Source of the DNA: an uncultured Clostridia bacterium
Lineage (GTDB): Bacteria > Bacillota > Clostridia > Oscillospirales > Ruminococcaceae
Direction: 5' to 3'
Assembly (NCBI GenBank): GCA_947627005.1
Contig: CANQUJ010000012.1
Span: forward strand, 1-64,000
DNA length: 64,000 nucleotides
Part shown: in pieces, positions 53,017-61,593 of the stretch
Layout of the letters: the number at the start of each line of letters is the position of its first letter
How positions within the stretch are numbered: the stretch's first letter is position 1
Notes under the pieces: generated by a model
Told to the model about the DNA's origin: nothing
Seen by the model: the letters and a program-made list of their open reading frames with translations, nothing else
The model's database searches: none
Made by a program: the position numbers and the translations under genes

Positions 53017-53103
53017 GGGCTTTAAATGTTTCAAAATAATTTCGACGTTTTCCTCGATCGGTTTTTCGCCGTCAAGCTCGTAAAACGGCAGATTATATCG
53101 CAA
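53002..53103 (-). CDS. Possible 33-residue peptide behind murA
   Basis: A TTG at 53103 lies six bases after the murA stop and opens a 33-codon frame. Its middle reads YELDGEKPIEENVEIILKHL, an amphipathic acidic-basic helix. Codon use is like the neighbours. The stop lies in the terminator hairpin, as often for true genes. No strong ribosome binding site is seen beyond GCGGGA, so it would need reinitiation after murA. I know no family for it. It might also be the mere 3' untranslated region of murA. Confidence 0.4.
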   Translation of the reverse strand: MRYNLPFYELDGEKPIEENVEIILKHLKPKLSL

Positions 53104-53109
53104 TCCCGC

Positions 53110-54390
53110 TCATCCGACTCTTCGGGCTTTGTCGAAGTCGTTCACTCTGGTGATATCCGCGCCGAGAGCGCGAAGCTTTTCGTCGATGTTTTCATATCCG
53201 CGCTCGATGTGGTATATCTCTTCGACTACCGTCGTTCCGCTCGCCATAAGCCCCGCGATGACAAGGGCGGCGCCTGCGCGAAGGTCGGTCGCCTTAACGG
53301 TCGCGCCGGAGAGTTCGGATACGCCCTGGATAACGGCGGTGGTGCCCTCGACTGTTATGTCCGCGCCGAAACGCCTAAGCTCGTTGACGTATCTGAAGCG
53401 ATTGTCGAAGATATTGTCGGTGACGACGCTCGTGCCGTCGGCGGTGGTCAGCATAGTCGAAAATTGTGGCTGCATGTCGGTCGGGAATCCGGGGTGGGGC
53501 AGGGTCTTGAAGCTGGTCTTCATAAGCCGCCCCTCGCTCTTGACGTGTATGCACTCGTCAAACTCTTCGACGAAAGCCCCCGCCTTGCGAAGCTTGTCTG
53601 TGATCGACTCGAGGTGCTTCGGAATGACGTTTTTGACGTATACGTCGCCTTTGGTCGCCGCTGCGGCGACCATATAGGTTCCGGCCTCGATCGGGTCGGG
53701 AATGATTCCGTAGGTTACGCCGCGAAGGTATTTTACCCCTCTGATCTTGATAACGTCCGTCCCGGCGCCCATAATATCCGCGCCCATAGAGTTCAAAAAG
53801 TTGGCGAGGTCGACAATCTGCGGCTCTTTCGCGGCGTTTTCGATGACGGTAAGCCCCTCGGCCTTGACGGCCGCGAACATCGCGTTGATGGTTCCGCCGA
53901 CCGTTACGATGTCGAAATAAATCTGGCTGCCGATAAGCTTGTCCGCCTTAAGGCTTACTACGCCGCCGTCGATGGTGTGCCTCGCCCCGAGAATGTTAAA
54001 GGCTTTAAGGTGTTGGTCGATAGGTCGGTCTCCGAGGTCGCAGCCGCCGGGCATAGGAACGTCCGCCTTGAGGAACCGGCCCAAAAGGGTCCCGAGAAAA
54101 TAGCTCGAGGCGCGGCAGGCCCTTGCGAGTTCGTACGGAACAACGGGGTCGCTGATGCCGCGGGTGTCAATGCGGATGGTGTTTTTATCTATGATTTTGA
54201 TGCTCGCTCCCATTTCGTAGAGGATCTTTACGCAGACGTTGATATCCTGAATTTCGGGAACGTTTTCCAATACGCAGGGTTCGTCGGCCAGAATGGCGGC
54301 GGCGACTATCGCGACCGCGGCGTTTTTGGCCCCGCTTACGGCGACTTCGCCTTTAAGGGGCTTTCCGCCGTGAATAACAAACTTTTCCAT
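53110..54390 (-). CDS. murA: UDP-N-acetylglucosamine 1-carboxyvinyltransferase
   Basis: This 426-residue enzyme adds enolpyruvate to UDP-GlcNAc, the first step of peptidoglycan synthesis and the target of fosfomycin. The catalytic Cys lies in MPGGCDLGDRP, about residue 115, and thus keeps the fosfomycin-sensitive Cys rather than Asp. Other marks are GAKNAAVAIVAA at the start and RASSYFLGTLLGRF. It is probably the MurAB/MurZ-type paralogue; only one copy is in the window. Its own promoter is 54441-54469. CGGAGATAG precedes ATG 54390. Confidence 0.96.
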   Translation of the reverse strand: MEKFVIHGGKPLKGEVAVSGAKNAAVAIVAAAILADEPCVLENVPEIQDINVCVKILYEMGASIKIIDKNTIRIDTRGISDPVVPYELARACRASSYFLGTLLGRFLKADVPMPGGCDLGDRPIDQHLKAFNILGARHTIDGGVVSLKADKLIGSQIYFDIVTVGGTINAMFAAVKAEGLTVIENAAKEPQIVDLANFLNSMGADIMGAGTDVIKIRGVKYLRGVTYGIIPDPIEAGTYMVAAAATKGDVYVKNVIPKHLESITDKLRKAGAFVEEFDECIHVKSEGRLMKTSFKTLPHPGFPTDMQPQFSTMLTTADGTSVVTDNIFDNRFRYVNELRRFGADITVEGTTAVIQGVSELSGATVKATDLRAGAALVIAGLMASGTTVVEEIYHIERGYENIDEKLRALGADITRVNDFDKARRVG

Positions 54391-54440
54391 AATTTCTATC
54401 TCCGATGGGCAGACGCCCGAATTTTTTATTTGACTAAGCT

Positions 54441-54469
54441 ATTGTAACACGCTTTTTCAAAAATAGCAA
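54441..54469 (-). promoter_or_regulatory. Promoter of murA
   Basis: On minus: TTGCTA (54469-54464), 17 bp, TGT-TACAAT (-10 at 54446-54441). Confidence 0.65.
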
Positions 54470-54628
54470 TTACAAAACAGTAACAAATGCAAAAAAATTT
54501 CAAAAATTTTCGATTTTTTGCGATTTCAACCTCGATTTTTCGCCGACCGGGGGCAAATCGCCGAAGAACGAGAGGGGTTTCGGACTCCGGGGAGCGCGAA
54601 TCGCCGGATTAAACTGAAAGTTTTCGAT

Positions 54629-54861
54629 CCAACCTTTTTCAAAAGGTTGGCGGGGCGATTAAAAGTTTTCGGTCAAGCCTTTTCTAAAAGGCTTGCGGGA
54701 TTCCAAAGGGCGGCGCCCTTTGGTCGCAGCCCGCAGGCTGCGAAACACCTTTACTAAAAATAGCGCAGGAAGGGGAGCGAAAATCTGTCCGGCGGACAGT
54801 TTTCGCGTGGGGGAACCCTCGCCGGGGGTTCCCCCAAAATTCACAGCTCCGGCAGGAGCTG
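54629..54861. repeat. Tandem array of seven perfect or near-perfect hairpins
   Basis: Within 233 bp stand seven consecutive palindromes: 54629-54650, 54674-54695, 54703-54723, 54725-54742, 54778-54805, 54809-54835 and 54844-54861. Stems are 7-13 bp with 2-8-base loops. They differ in sequence, so this is not a simple repeat; each arm matches only its partner. No promoter points through it and no convincing ORF is present. It fills the 540-bp gap between murA and the sugar kinase; the rest of the gap holds only the two promoters. Confidence 0.85.
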
Positions 54862-54921
54862 CGCGCCCTAACGCCGGGTCCTCGCCTCTTTAATTCCCGC
54901 CCCCGACCGAAGCCGCGAATC

Positions 54922-54949
54922 TTGACATCTCCGCCCATTCTGCTATAAT
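54922..54949 (+). promoter_or_regulatory. Perfect-consensus promoter of the FGGY kinase gene
   Basis: TTGACA (54922-54927), 16 bp, TGC-TATAAT (-10 at 54944-54949). The start codon is 38 bp downstream. Confidence 0.85.
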
Positions 54950-54987
54950 AAAACTATAATTTGGAACATTAACGGAGGTAATCGGCA

Positions 54988-56547
54988 ATGAAAAAAACAT
55001 ATCTCGGAATAGAATTCGGCTCGACGAGGATCAAGGCGATCTTGATCGACGAAAAGGCGAACGTAGTCGCTTCGGGCGCCCACGATTGGGAAAACAGGCT
55101 CGAAAACGGGGTCTGGACTTACAGCCTCGAGGATATTCGCGGCGGCCTTCAAGACGCTTACGCAAACGTCGCGAAGGATTATAAAGAAAAGACAGGCGAG
55201 ACCCTTACGACGGTCGGCGCGATGGGAATCAGCGCGATGATGCACGGCTATATGCCGTTTGACGAGGGCGGAAGGCTTTTGACCCCGTTCCGCACTTGGC
55301 GCAACACCATAACCGCCGAGGCTTCGGAGAAGCTTTCTAAGCTGTTCGGGTTCAATATCCCCCAGCGCTGGTCGATAGCCCACCTTTACCAGGCGATTTT
55401 AAACGGCGAGGAGCATGTCGCCGAGATCAAGAGCGTTCTCACCCTTGCGGGGTATATCCAGTGGGTTTTGACCGGCGAAAAAACAGTCGGCGTGGGCGAA
55501 GCCTCGGGAATGTTCCCGATAGACTCGAAGACCTGCGGCTATGACGAAGAGATGATGAAAAAATTCGACTCGCTTATCGCCGAAAAGGGCTTTAAATGGA
55601 AGCTGCGCGAGGTTTTGCCGAAGGTCGCGGTCGCGGGCGAGACCGCGGGAACGCTCACCGAAGAGGGCGCGAAATTCCTCGACCCGACAGGCAATCTTAA
55701 GGCCGGGATACCCCTTTGCCCGCCGGAGGGCGACGCGGGGACCGGAATGGTCGCGACGGACAGCGTCAGGGCGCGGACCGGCAACGTTTCGGCCGGGACC
55801 TCGGTCTTCGCGATGATAGTTCTTGAAAAGGCGCTTTCAAAGCTCTACCCCGAGATAGATATGGTCACCACCCCGAGCGGCGCGCCGGTCGCGATGGTGC
55901 ACTGCAACAACTGCTGCACCGACCTCGACGCCTGGATGAAGATTTTTATGGAATTTGCCGAGCTCTCCGGTCACCCGATGCGCAAGCCCGACCTCTACGA
56001 CCTTCTTCTTAAAAACGCGATGAACGGCGACCCGGACTGCGGCGGGCTGACCTCTTGCAACTATTTCTCGGGCGAGCCGATAACCCACCTCGACGAGGGC
56101 AGGCCGATGCTTTTAAGGCGGCCGGATTCCGCCTTTAACCTTGCGAACCTCATCAGAAACAATCTGTTTTCGGCCCTCGCGACCCTTAAGATCGGCCTCG
56201 ATATCCTTCTTGAAGAGAAGGTCGAGATAGATAAAATTCTCGGCCATGGCGGATATTTCAAGACCAAAGGGGTCGGCCAGAAGCTTTTGGCCGCCGCGAT
56301 GAGAACCCCGGTCTCGACTATGGAGACAGCGGGAGAGGGCGGCGCCTGGGGAATGGCGATTTTGGCGAAATATTCGGCCGACGGCGCGGGGCAGAGCCTT
56401 GAAGACTACCTCGACGAAAAGATCTTCGCGGGAATGAGCGCGGTCACCGAGCAGCCCGACCCCCGCGACGTTGCGGGCTTCGAGGCGTATATGAGCAACT
56501 ACGCGAAGATGCTTAAGGCCGAGACCGAAGCGGTTAAAAGCTATTGA
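54988..56547 (+). CDS. FGGY-family carbohydrate kinase
   Basis: This 519-residue sugar kinase has the ATP-binding start [17 protein letters not shown] and the [14 protein letters not shown] substrate-loop region. Further on come [10 protein letters not shown] and the second ATP domain with [33 protein letters not shown] and [12 protein letters not shown]. It resembles xylulo- and ribulokinases in length, but the signature positions do not tell the sugar. No sugar isomerase or transporter is adjacent, which is unusual for the family. It is monocistronic, behind a perfect promoter and before a hairpin at 56624. AACGGAGGTAATC precedes the ATG. Confidence 0.88.
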   Translation: MKKTYLGIEFGSTRIKAILIDEKANVVASGAHDWENRLENGVWTYSLEDIRGGLQDAYANVAKDYKEKTGETLTTVGAMGISAMMHGYMPFDEGGRLLTPFRTWRNTITAEASEKLSKLFGFNIPQRWSIAHLYQAILNGEEHVAEIKSVLTLAGYIQWVLTGEKTVGVGEASGMFPIDSKTCGYDEEMMKKFDSLIAEKGFKWKLREVLPKVAVAGETAGTLTEEGAKFLDPTGNLKAGIPLCPPEGDAGTGMVATDSVRARTGNVSAGTSVFAMIVLEKALSKLYPEIDMVTTPSGAPVAMVHCNNCCTDLDAWMKIFMEFAELSGHPMRKPDLYDLLLKNAMNGDPDCGGLTSCNYFSGEPITHLDEGRPMLLRRPDSAFNLANLIRNNLFSALATLKIGLDILLEEKVEIDKILGHGGYFKTKGVGQKLLAAAMRTPVSTMETAGEGGAWGMAILAKYSADGAGQSLEDYLDEKIFAGMSAVTEQPDPRDVAGFEAYMSNYAKMLKAETEAVKSY

Positions 56548-56623
56548 GCGAAGATAAATAAAATAAAAGCAGTCCGCAAAGCCCCTCTTCCACAAGAAAA
56601 CAAACCCGCATAATCTAACTCAA

Positions 56624-56655
56624 AGCCGCCAACTTCTGTGTTGGCGGCTCTTGCA
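56624..56655 (+). terminator. Hairpin after the sugar kinase gene
   Basis: AGCCGCCAAC (56624-56633) pairs with GTTGGCGGCT (56640-56649), followed by CTTGCATT. A second stem, GCCGCC with GGCGGC around TTGAATTT, lies near 56681-56700. The T-run is poor, so termination is uncertain. Confidence 0.5.
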
Positions 56656-56798
56656 TTACATACAGTAGCGCGTGCGAGCCGCCGCCTTGAATTTGGCGGC
56701 TCTGCGCGATTATGCGGCGCTTCGCGGTGCCCACAGAGCACCTTTGTTTTCTTATGTCAGAGGGGCTAAGGGCTGCTTTTTTGCGTTTTTCTCTTTTG

Positions 56799-57479
56799 TC
56801 AGTCGCACAAAAACGTCGCGACTCCCATGTCGTAGGCCTTTATCGTATTGCCGAAGACCTGTTCTTCGGCCGGCTCGGCCTCGCCCGAAAGTATCTTTTC
56901 GGCGGCGGCCATAAGCTTTGGGATTATATCCGCCTTAAGCGGGAAGCTTCCGTGAGAGGGGTAGATCTCGTCGAACTCGCCCGAAAGCTGCTCGACCCTT
57001 TCGAGGCTGCGCAGATAGGCGTGCATTTCTCGCTGAACGCCGAACATAAAAATTCTGCCGTCCTGTATCGGGTCGCCGGTGAAGATCCTGCGGGTTTTAA
57101 GGTCGAGCAGGGCGATACTTCCGGGGGTGTGCCCCGGGGTCTCGATCACCCTTATTTTCCTGTCGCCGAGGTCGATCTCGTCGCCGTCCCGGACCGGCTC
57201 GAACTCGCCGGTTCCGCCCGAGCGGTAGTAGTTTGAACATTCGGCGGGGGACATATAGAACCGCGCAAATTCGGCGTTGCTCGCGGTGTGGTCCCTGTCG
57301 GCGTGAGTGTTTATAAGCTCGATCGGAAGCGAGGTTATCTCTTCGGCGAGCTCTTTTGCGTTGCGGGTCTTCATTCCGCTGTCGATCATAAGCGCGCGCT
57401 CGGTTCCTATCAAAAGAAAGAACCTTACCCCGCCTTCGTCGAAGACCCAAGTGTCGTTTGAAAGTTTAATTTTGTTCAT
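56799..57479 (-). CDS. MBL-fold hydrolase with altered metal motif
   Basis: This 226-residue beta-lactamase-fold protein has ALMIDSG, then THADRDH at 58-64, where the usual second His of HxHxDH is Asp61. Later landmarks are intact: ETPGHTPGSIALLD, IFTGDPIQD and YPSHGSFPL. It is probably a glyoxalase-II-like or quinolone-type hydrolase with an unknown substrate. ATG 57479 after AGGAAGG is preferred over a longer frame. It overlaps the CmpB-type gene by 14 bases, so the two form an operon from the promoter 58540-58568. Confidence 0.85.
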   Translation of the reverse strand: MNKIKLSNDTWVFDEGGVRFFLLIGTERALMIDSGMKTRNAKELAEEITSLPIELINTHADRDHTASNAEFARFYMSPAECSNYYRSGGTGEFEPVRDGDEIDLGDRKIRVIETPGHTPGSIALLDLKTRRIFTGDPIQDGRIFMFGVQREMHAYLRSLERVEQLSGEFDEIYPSHGSFPLKADIIPKLMAAAEKILSGEAEPAEEQVFGNTIKAYDMGVATFLCD

Positions 57480-58509
57480 AATTCTGTCCTTCCTCCGCCG
57501 GTGAAGCCTCGCCGAATTCCATATTTGCGAAAATTCTCTCCATTCTGCTGTCCGGGAATCTTTCGTCGACAAATTCCCAGAAGCCGTTCGAGGCCGGCTT
57601 TCCGTCTATTCTTGAAGACCACCTTGCGAGCGCGACGGCGGTTACGCATGCGTCGACTATCAAAAACGCGGTTATAACGCAGGTTATAATCCTTCCCGCG
57701 CGGTTCGGTATCTTAAGTATAAGCTTTGCGGCGCGGGGGTAGATGTCTTTTATCCACAATACCCCCAGAACGCCCCAGAAGACGGAATAGGCAAGACAGA
57801 TTCTTCCGTTTATGTTCAAGGGCATATCGCTGTAATCCCAGGAGCGGGAGCCGAGCAAAACCTCTTGACCCCAAGAACAGAGGTATTCGAGCAGGCTGCC
57901 GACGACGAATCCTCCCAAAAAAGACCAGATATAGCCGCGGTTACGGAACTTGTAGAGGGTAAGGGTCAGAAATACCGCGCCCGCGCCGTATAAAAGATTG
58001 AACGGCCCGTAGACCAGCCCCCTGCGGCTTTCGAGGTATCCCCTTGTAAGATAGCACCAGAGCATCTCTACTATAACCCCGGCGAAGCTTCCCACCGCCA
58101 AAAGAAGCAGAAGCTTATAAAGGTTCATTCCGCGGGCGAAGTGGTCTTTTCGCTCCTCTTCGAGGTCGATAGAGCCGTTGGCCGGCGGGTTCAGCGCCTG
58201 AAGCTTTTTGTGCTTCTGGCTTCGGCGGGCGTCATGCGTTCGGGCCTTAAGCTCGTCTTCCATCGCCGAAACCGTCTGATAAGACTGCAAAATGCTGTGC
58301 GCCGCACGGTGCAGCGAATCTATTTCGTTTTTGGCGTCTTCAAGCCGCGCGGAGTCTGAGGTGTGTTTAGAAGCCTCTTCGGCAAGGGGGATGTAATATC
58401 TTTCCTCGAGGCCGGCTTCGATATCCTTCGCGGTTTGGGCGAGCTCGAGGCTGCTCTGTTCGAGCCTGCCAGAAACCGCCGCCCTCGCGATTTTTTGCTG
58501 TTCGTCCAT
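57466..58509 (-). CDS. Putative ABC-transporter type IV (CmpB-like) membrane protein
   Basis: This 347-residue protein has a cytoplasmic coiled-coil-like N-terminal half (1-130, rich in Glu, Lys and Ala) and then five or six transmembrane helices. The membrane part matches the CmpB-like family: LRGLVYGPFNLLYGAGAVF-like, FVVGSLLEYLCSWGQEVLLGSRSWDYSDMPLNINGRICLAYSVFWGVLGVLW. That last stretch is the strong family hallmark. A coiled-coil in front is less usual. Despite the name, transport has not been shown. ATG 58509 is preferred after GAGGAG; an open frame continues 14 codons upstream. Confidence 0.85.
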   Translation of the reverse strand: MDEQQKIARAAVSGRLEQSSLELAQTAKDIEAGLEERYYIPLAEEASKHTSDSARLEDAKNEIDSLHRAAHSILQSYQTVSAMEDELKARTHDARRSQKHKKLQALNPPANGSIDLEEERKDHFARGMNLYKLLLLLAVGSFAGVIVEMLWCYLTRGYLESRRGLVYGPFNLLYGAGAVFLTLTLYKFRNRGYIWSFLGGFVVGSLLEYLCSWGQEVLLGSRSWDYSDMPLNINGRICLAYSVFWGVLGVLWIKDIYPRAAKLILKIPNRAGRIITCVITAFLIVDACVTAVALARWSSRIDGKPASNGFWEFVDERFPDSRMERIFANMEFGEASPAEEGQNYEQN

Positions 58510-58539
58510 TTTAAACTCCTCGTAAAAAGTGATAGTACC

Positions 58540-58568
58540 ATTGTAGCACATATGGGAGGGAAATGCAA
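58540..58568 (-). promoter_or_regulatory. Promoter of the CmpB-like / MBL operon
   Basis: On minus: TTGCAT (58568-58563), 17 bp, TGC-TACAAT (-10 at 58545-58540). Confidence 0.7.
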
Positions 58569-58630
58569 TCGGGGGAGCAATTTTAGAGATGAAATCGCAG
58601 AGGATAAAAGATGCTCGGCAAAGGCGAGGA

Positions 58631-59412
58631 GGATTTCTATTGCATACTCACTGTGCTTACGACTAAAATAAAATGATTTCCCGCCCGCCGTCCCCTTGCT
58701 ACAAAGGTATTCGCTTCGCTCATACTATTTTAGACGCCCACCCCCTGCCCCCTCCCGCGGGGAGGGGGAATTTACATCAAACGCTGTGGTATATTAAAAC
58801 CAGGGAGTTTTCCCGCTCGCCGCCCCCATTGCTAAAAGGAATTCGCTGCGCGAAAGGGGCTTAAAGCACTTGGCAGAACAAAGTCAAGTACTTCCCACCC
58901 GCCGAACCATTGTTAAAAGGTACTCGGCTTCGCCGAGCGCTATTATAAACGCCCACCCCCCTCCCTCTCCCGCGGGGAGTGGGATTCGGCACACAGCCGC
59001 ACGATGTGAAAAGGTGTTCGGCTGCGCCGAGGGGTATTTCTATTGCACACTAACTGGGTACAAACTTAAAAGCAAGAATTATCCCCGCCCGCCGACCCGC
59101 GCATAAAAGGAATACCCGCGAACTCGCTAACCGCTCGTTCGGGGGTATGCTATTTTTAGCCACCTCTCCCCCTGCCCCCTCCCCTCGAGGGGAGGGGGCG
59201 GCGCTATTTCACACTTTCGCACAAAGACTGGCGGGGGTGGGGTGACTTAAGATAGTATCCCCTCGCGAAGCGGGGGATACCTTTTTTACGCCATAGTGAA
59301 CGCATTGTTTTCTTGCTGCACTCTTTTTTCTTTTGTTCCCCTCCCTGCGGGAGGGGGTTAGGGGGTGGGCGTTTTAAATAGTATGAGCGTAGCGAATACC
59401 TTTTTTACACCG
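58631..59412. repeat. Cluster of degenerate palindromic repeat units, direct and inverted
   Basis: A unit of about 90 bp recurs. It runs CCCGCCCGCCG, then TTGCTAMAAAGG, then GTATTCGCTTCGC, then TATTTTAGACGCCCACC, and ends in a CCCTCCCGCGGGGAGGG hairpin. Direct copies lie at about 58677-58768, 58809-58860 (short), 58891-58983 and 59080-59200. Inverted copies lie at about 59231-59290 (short) and 59338-59412. The leader TTTCTATTGCA-ACT also recurs at about 58634 and 59038. No ORF here has coding features. This 1-kb gap separates the CmpB-like gene from the ArsP_2-type gene; its remaining bases show nothing else. Confidence 0.85.
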
Positions 59413-59530
59413 ACCGGCTGCGGGTGGGCAAAACTATCAGTGTTCTGTAATCGTTTACAGCGCCCAAAAATAGCCTTCGCCCGCGCGCCTTTTATATGGC
59501 TTCATCTTCTCACAAAAAGCTTACCCTTTT

Positions 59531-60385
59531 CTACCCCGCCGCGTTTATCGCTATCCCCGCAAGGGCGCCGATCAAATACAGCGCCGCCGCGACGGAGAGG
59601 TTCTCTTTTAAATTTTTGTTCGCCTTAAAAAGCACCATAAGCCCGAGGCCCGCGCCGGTCGATAGCCCGGCTATCACCGAGCCGAAGCTAAGGCTTCCGG
59701 CGGCGTAAAGGTCGGTCAAAACCACCGAGGCGGCGCAGTTCGGGATAAGCCCTATCAGCGCGGTTATAAAGGGCTGAAGCGGGCTGTCGGTCATCAATAT
59801 CCGCTTTATCGAATCCTCGCCCAAAAGCTCTATCCCAAGGCCGAGAATAAGCGAAGCCGCAAAGACGAATACGGTAATCTTGACGGTGTGCATTATCGCG
59901 GAATAGACTACGCCGTGCTCGTCGCAGCCGCAGTCTTCGCAAAGGTCGCGATAGGGCTCGGCCTCTTCGTTGCGGCGGCCTTTTGTAAGTCTGACGATAA
60001 GGTCGACCGCTATCCCCCCTGCTATCGCTACGATTATTTTTATCCCGATAAGGGGGAGGATCTTCTTCGCACCCTCGGGGTGTGAAAGAAGAATAGGAAC
60101 GGCTTCGTCCGAGGTCGCGACAAAGACGGCAATCAATGTCCCGAGACTGATAAGTCTGCCGGAATAAAGATTAGAGGCCGCGACCGAAAAACCGCATTGC
60201 GGAATACAGCCGAGCGCCGCGCCGCCTATCGGGCCGAACGGGCCGAGCTTACGCAAAAGGTTCGGAAGCCTGTCCGAAGCCTTGTGCTCGAAATATTCTA
60301 TTAAAAGATAGACGCCGAACAAAAAAGGCAGCATTTTCGCGGTGTCGACAGCTGCGTCGGCGAGCACGCCGAGAAAAAGTTTCAT
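59531..60385 (-). CDS. ArsP_2-type permease (putative manganese or arsenical transporter)
   Basis: This 284-residue membrane protein has eight to ten helices in two halves, each with a similar motif: GCIPQCGFSVAASNLYSGRLISLG and LIPNCAASVVLTDLYAAGSLSFG. The repeat suggests internal duplication. A cytoplasmic loop in the middle carries CEDCGCDEHG, a Cys/His cluster which may bind metal. Members of this family are called arsenic efflux or putative manganese transporters; the substrate is not settled. The leader from its promoter is about 25 nt, so no yybP-ykoY riboswitch fits. The start is ATG 60385 after AAAGGAAA. Confidence 0.88.
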   Translation of the reverse strand: MKLFLGVLADAAVDTAKMLPFLFGVYLLIEYFEHKASDRLPNLLRKLGPFGPIGGAALGCIPQCGFSVAASNLYSGRLISLGTLIAVFVATSDEAVPILLSHPEGAKKILPLIGIKIIVAIAGGIAVDLIVRLTKGRRNEEAEPYRDLCEDCGCDEHGVVYSAIMHTVKITVFVFAASLILGLGIELLGEDSIKRILMTDSPLQPFITALIGLIPNCAASVVLTDLYAAGSLSFGSVIAGLSTGAGLGLMVLFKANKNLKENLSVAAALYLIGALAGIAINAAG

Positions 60386-60414
60386 AATTTTTTCCTTTCG
60401 GATTTTTTCACCTA

Positions 60415-60474
60415 ATTATAGTGCGATTTTGTGCCGCTTGTCAAGTTGATTTCCGCAAAGATATATGCTATAAT
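60415..60474. promoter_or_regulatory. Divergent promoters for the ArsP_2 and maf genes
   Basis: On minus: TTGACA (60444-60439), 18 bp, TATAAT (60420-60415). On plus: TTGATT (60446-60451), 17 bp, TGC-TATAAT (60469-60474). The two -35 boxes are one base apart, so both genes could share a control site. Confidence 0.75.
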
Positions 60475-60545
60475 AGCCGTAACTCTTGCAAAGCTGCGGT
60501 CGTTGTTTGTTTTTGACCGCAAAACTTTTCAAAAAAGGCGGTGCG

Positions 60546-61133
60546 ATGATGTTTGACGGCGTTAAAATAGTTCTCGCCTCTCAATCGGCAAGAAGAAAAG
60601 AGCTTTTAAAATATCTGTTTGAAGATTTCGAGATTATCCCCTCCGGGGCGGACGAGACCCCGCCCGAGGGCGTTTCGGCGGAGGATGTTCCCGAAATTCT
60701 CGCGGTTAGAAAGGCCCGCGACGTTTCGCAAAATATGCCCGACTGCCTTGTCATCGGCTGCGACACCGTGGTCATTCTCGACGGAGTCATCTTCGGCAAG
60801 CCGCACGATCTCGCCGAGGCGGCGGATATGCTCTCCTCTCTTTCCGGGCGGACCCACAGGGTGGTCAGCGGGGTGTGTTTCTGTTATAAGGGCAGAACGA
60901 TGTCTTTTTCGCAGACCACCGAGGTTACCTTCTATCCCCTTTCGGCCGAGGATATAATCGGCTACATCGCCGAAAGCTCGCCGCTCGACAAGGCGGGCTC
61001 CTACGGAATTCAGGACAGGGGCGGTCTTTTTGTCGAAAAGATAAGCGGCGACCACTACAACGTCATCGGCTTCCCGATTGCGAGGATAAAGGCCGAGCTT
61101 AAACGATTTGAAAAGATTATAGGGGGCGAATGA
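60546..61133 (+). CDS. maf: Maf-type nucleoside triphosphate pyrophosphatase
   Basis: This 195-residue house-cleaning pyrophosphatase acts on dTTP/UTP or modified nucleotides. It has ASQSARRKELLKYL at the start, the catalytic Lys/Asp set in SGADE, IGCDTVVILDG and GRTHRVVSGVC, and DKAGSYGIQDRGGLFVEKI with GDHYNVIGFP at the end. The start ATG 60546 after AAAGGCGG is chosen over an upstream frame that would cross the promoter region. It ends one base before the nudix gene, so the three genes to 61911 form an operon. Confidence 0.93.
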   Translation: MMFDGVKIVLASQSARRKELLKYLFEDFEIIPSGADETPPEGVSAEDVPEILAVRKARDVSQNMPDCLVIGCDTVVILDGVIFGKPHDLAEAADMLSSLSGRTHRVVSGVCFCYKGRTMSFSQTTEVTFYPLSAEDIIGYIAESSPLDKAGSYGIQDRGGLFVEKISGDHYNVIGFPIARIKAELKRFEKIIGGE

Positions 61134-61134
61134 T

Positions 61135-61584
61135 TTGCCGAAGTTTGAACAGGTCGAGCTTACCAACCTCTGCCTTTTGCACCGGGGCGACAGCTATCTT
61201 CTGCAAAACCGCGTCGCGAGCGACTGGGGCGGCTACGCCCTGCCCGGCGGCCACGTCGAGCCGAACGAGTCGATAGTCGAGTCGGCGATTAGAGAAATGC
61301 GGGAGGAAACCGGCCTCGAGATAAAAAATCCGCGGCTCTGCGGGGTCAAGCAGTTTCCGAAAAACGGCGGAAGATATTTAGTCTTTTTGTTTGAGACGAC
61401 CGAATTTTCCGGCGAGCTGCGCTCTTCCGAAGAGGGCGAAATGCGCTGGGTGAGCCGCGAAGAGCTTAAGTCGCTTAAAACCGTCGACGACCTTGAAATT
61501 CTCATAGATATGATGCTCGACCCGCAAAAAAGCGAATTTCAATATGAAATAGAAAACGGCGAATGGCTCGTCAGGCTTAGATAG
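61135..61584 (+). CDS. Nudix hydrolase (MutT/8-oxo-dGTPase-like)
   Basis: This 149-residue Nudix protein carries the box GGHVEPNESIVESAIREMREETGLEI in full GX5EX7REUXEEXGU form. After it come YLVFLFETTEFSGEL and EEGEMRWVSREELKSL, typical of 8-oxo-dGTP diphosphatases. Substrate preference is inferred. Together with maf it hints at nucleotide-pool cleaning. The start is TTG 61135, one base behind maf, with GGGGGCGA as ribosome binding site. Confidence 0.9.
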   Translation: MPKFEQVELTNLCLLHRGDSYLLQNRVASDWGGYALPGGHVEPNESIVESAIREMREETGLEIKNPRLCGVKQFPKNGGRYLVFLFETTEFSGELRSSEEGEMRWVSREELKSLKTVDDLEILIDMMLDPQKSEFQYEIENGEWLVRLR

Positions 61585-61593
61585 GAGGGCCCC

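Noticed and set aside
53026-54447. 473-codon open frame opposite murA
   Set aside because: murA is certain from its catalytic motif; the opposite frame has no recognisable feature.
54518-54938. Small ORFs across the hairpin array
   Set aside because: They span the stems on both strands and have no start signals or plausible protein sequence.
58631-59412. CRISPR array
   Set aside because: Repeat units are of varied length, occur in both orientations, and have no regular spacers or cas genes nearby.
58673-59708. Several 60-90 codon ORFs in the repeat cluster
   Set aside because: They read through palindromic repeats, lack ribosome binding sites, and do not agree in frame between copies of the same repeat.
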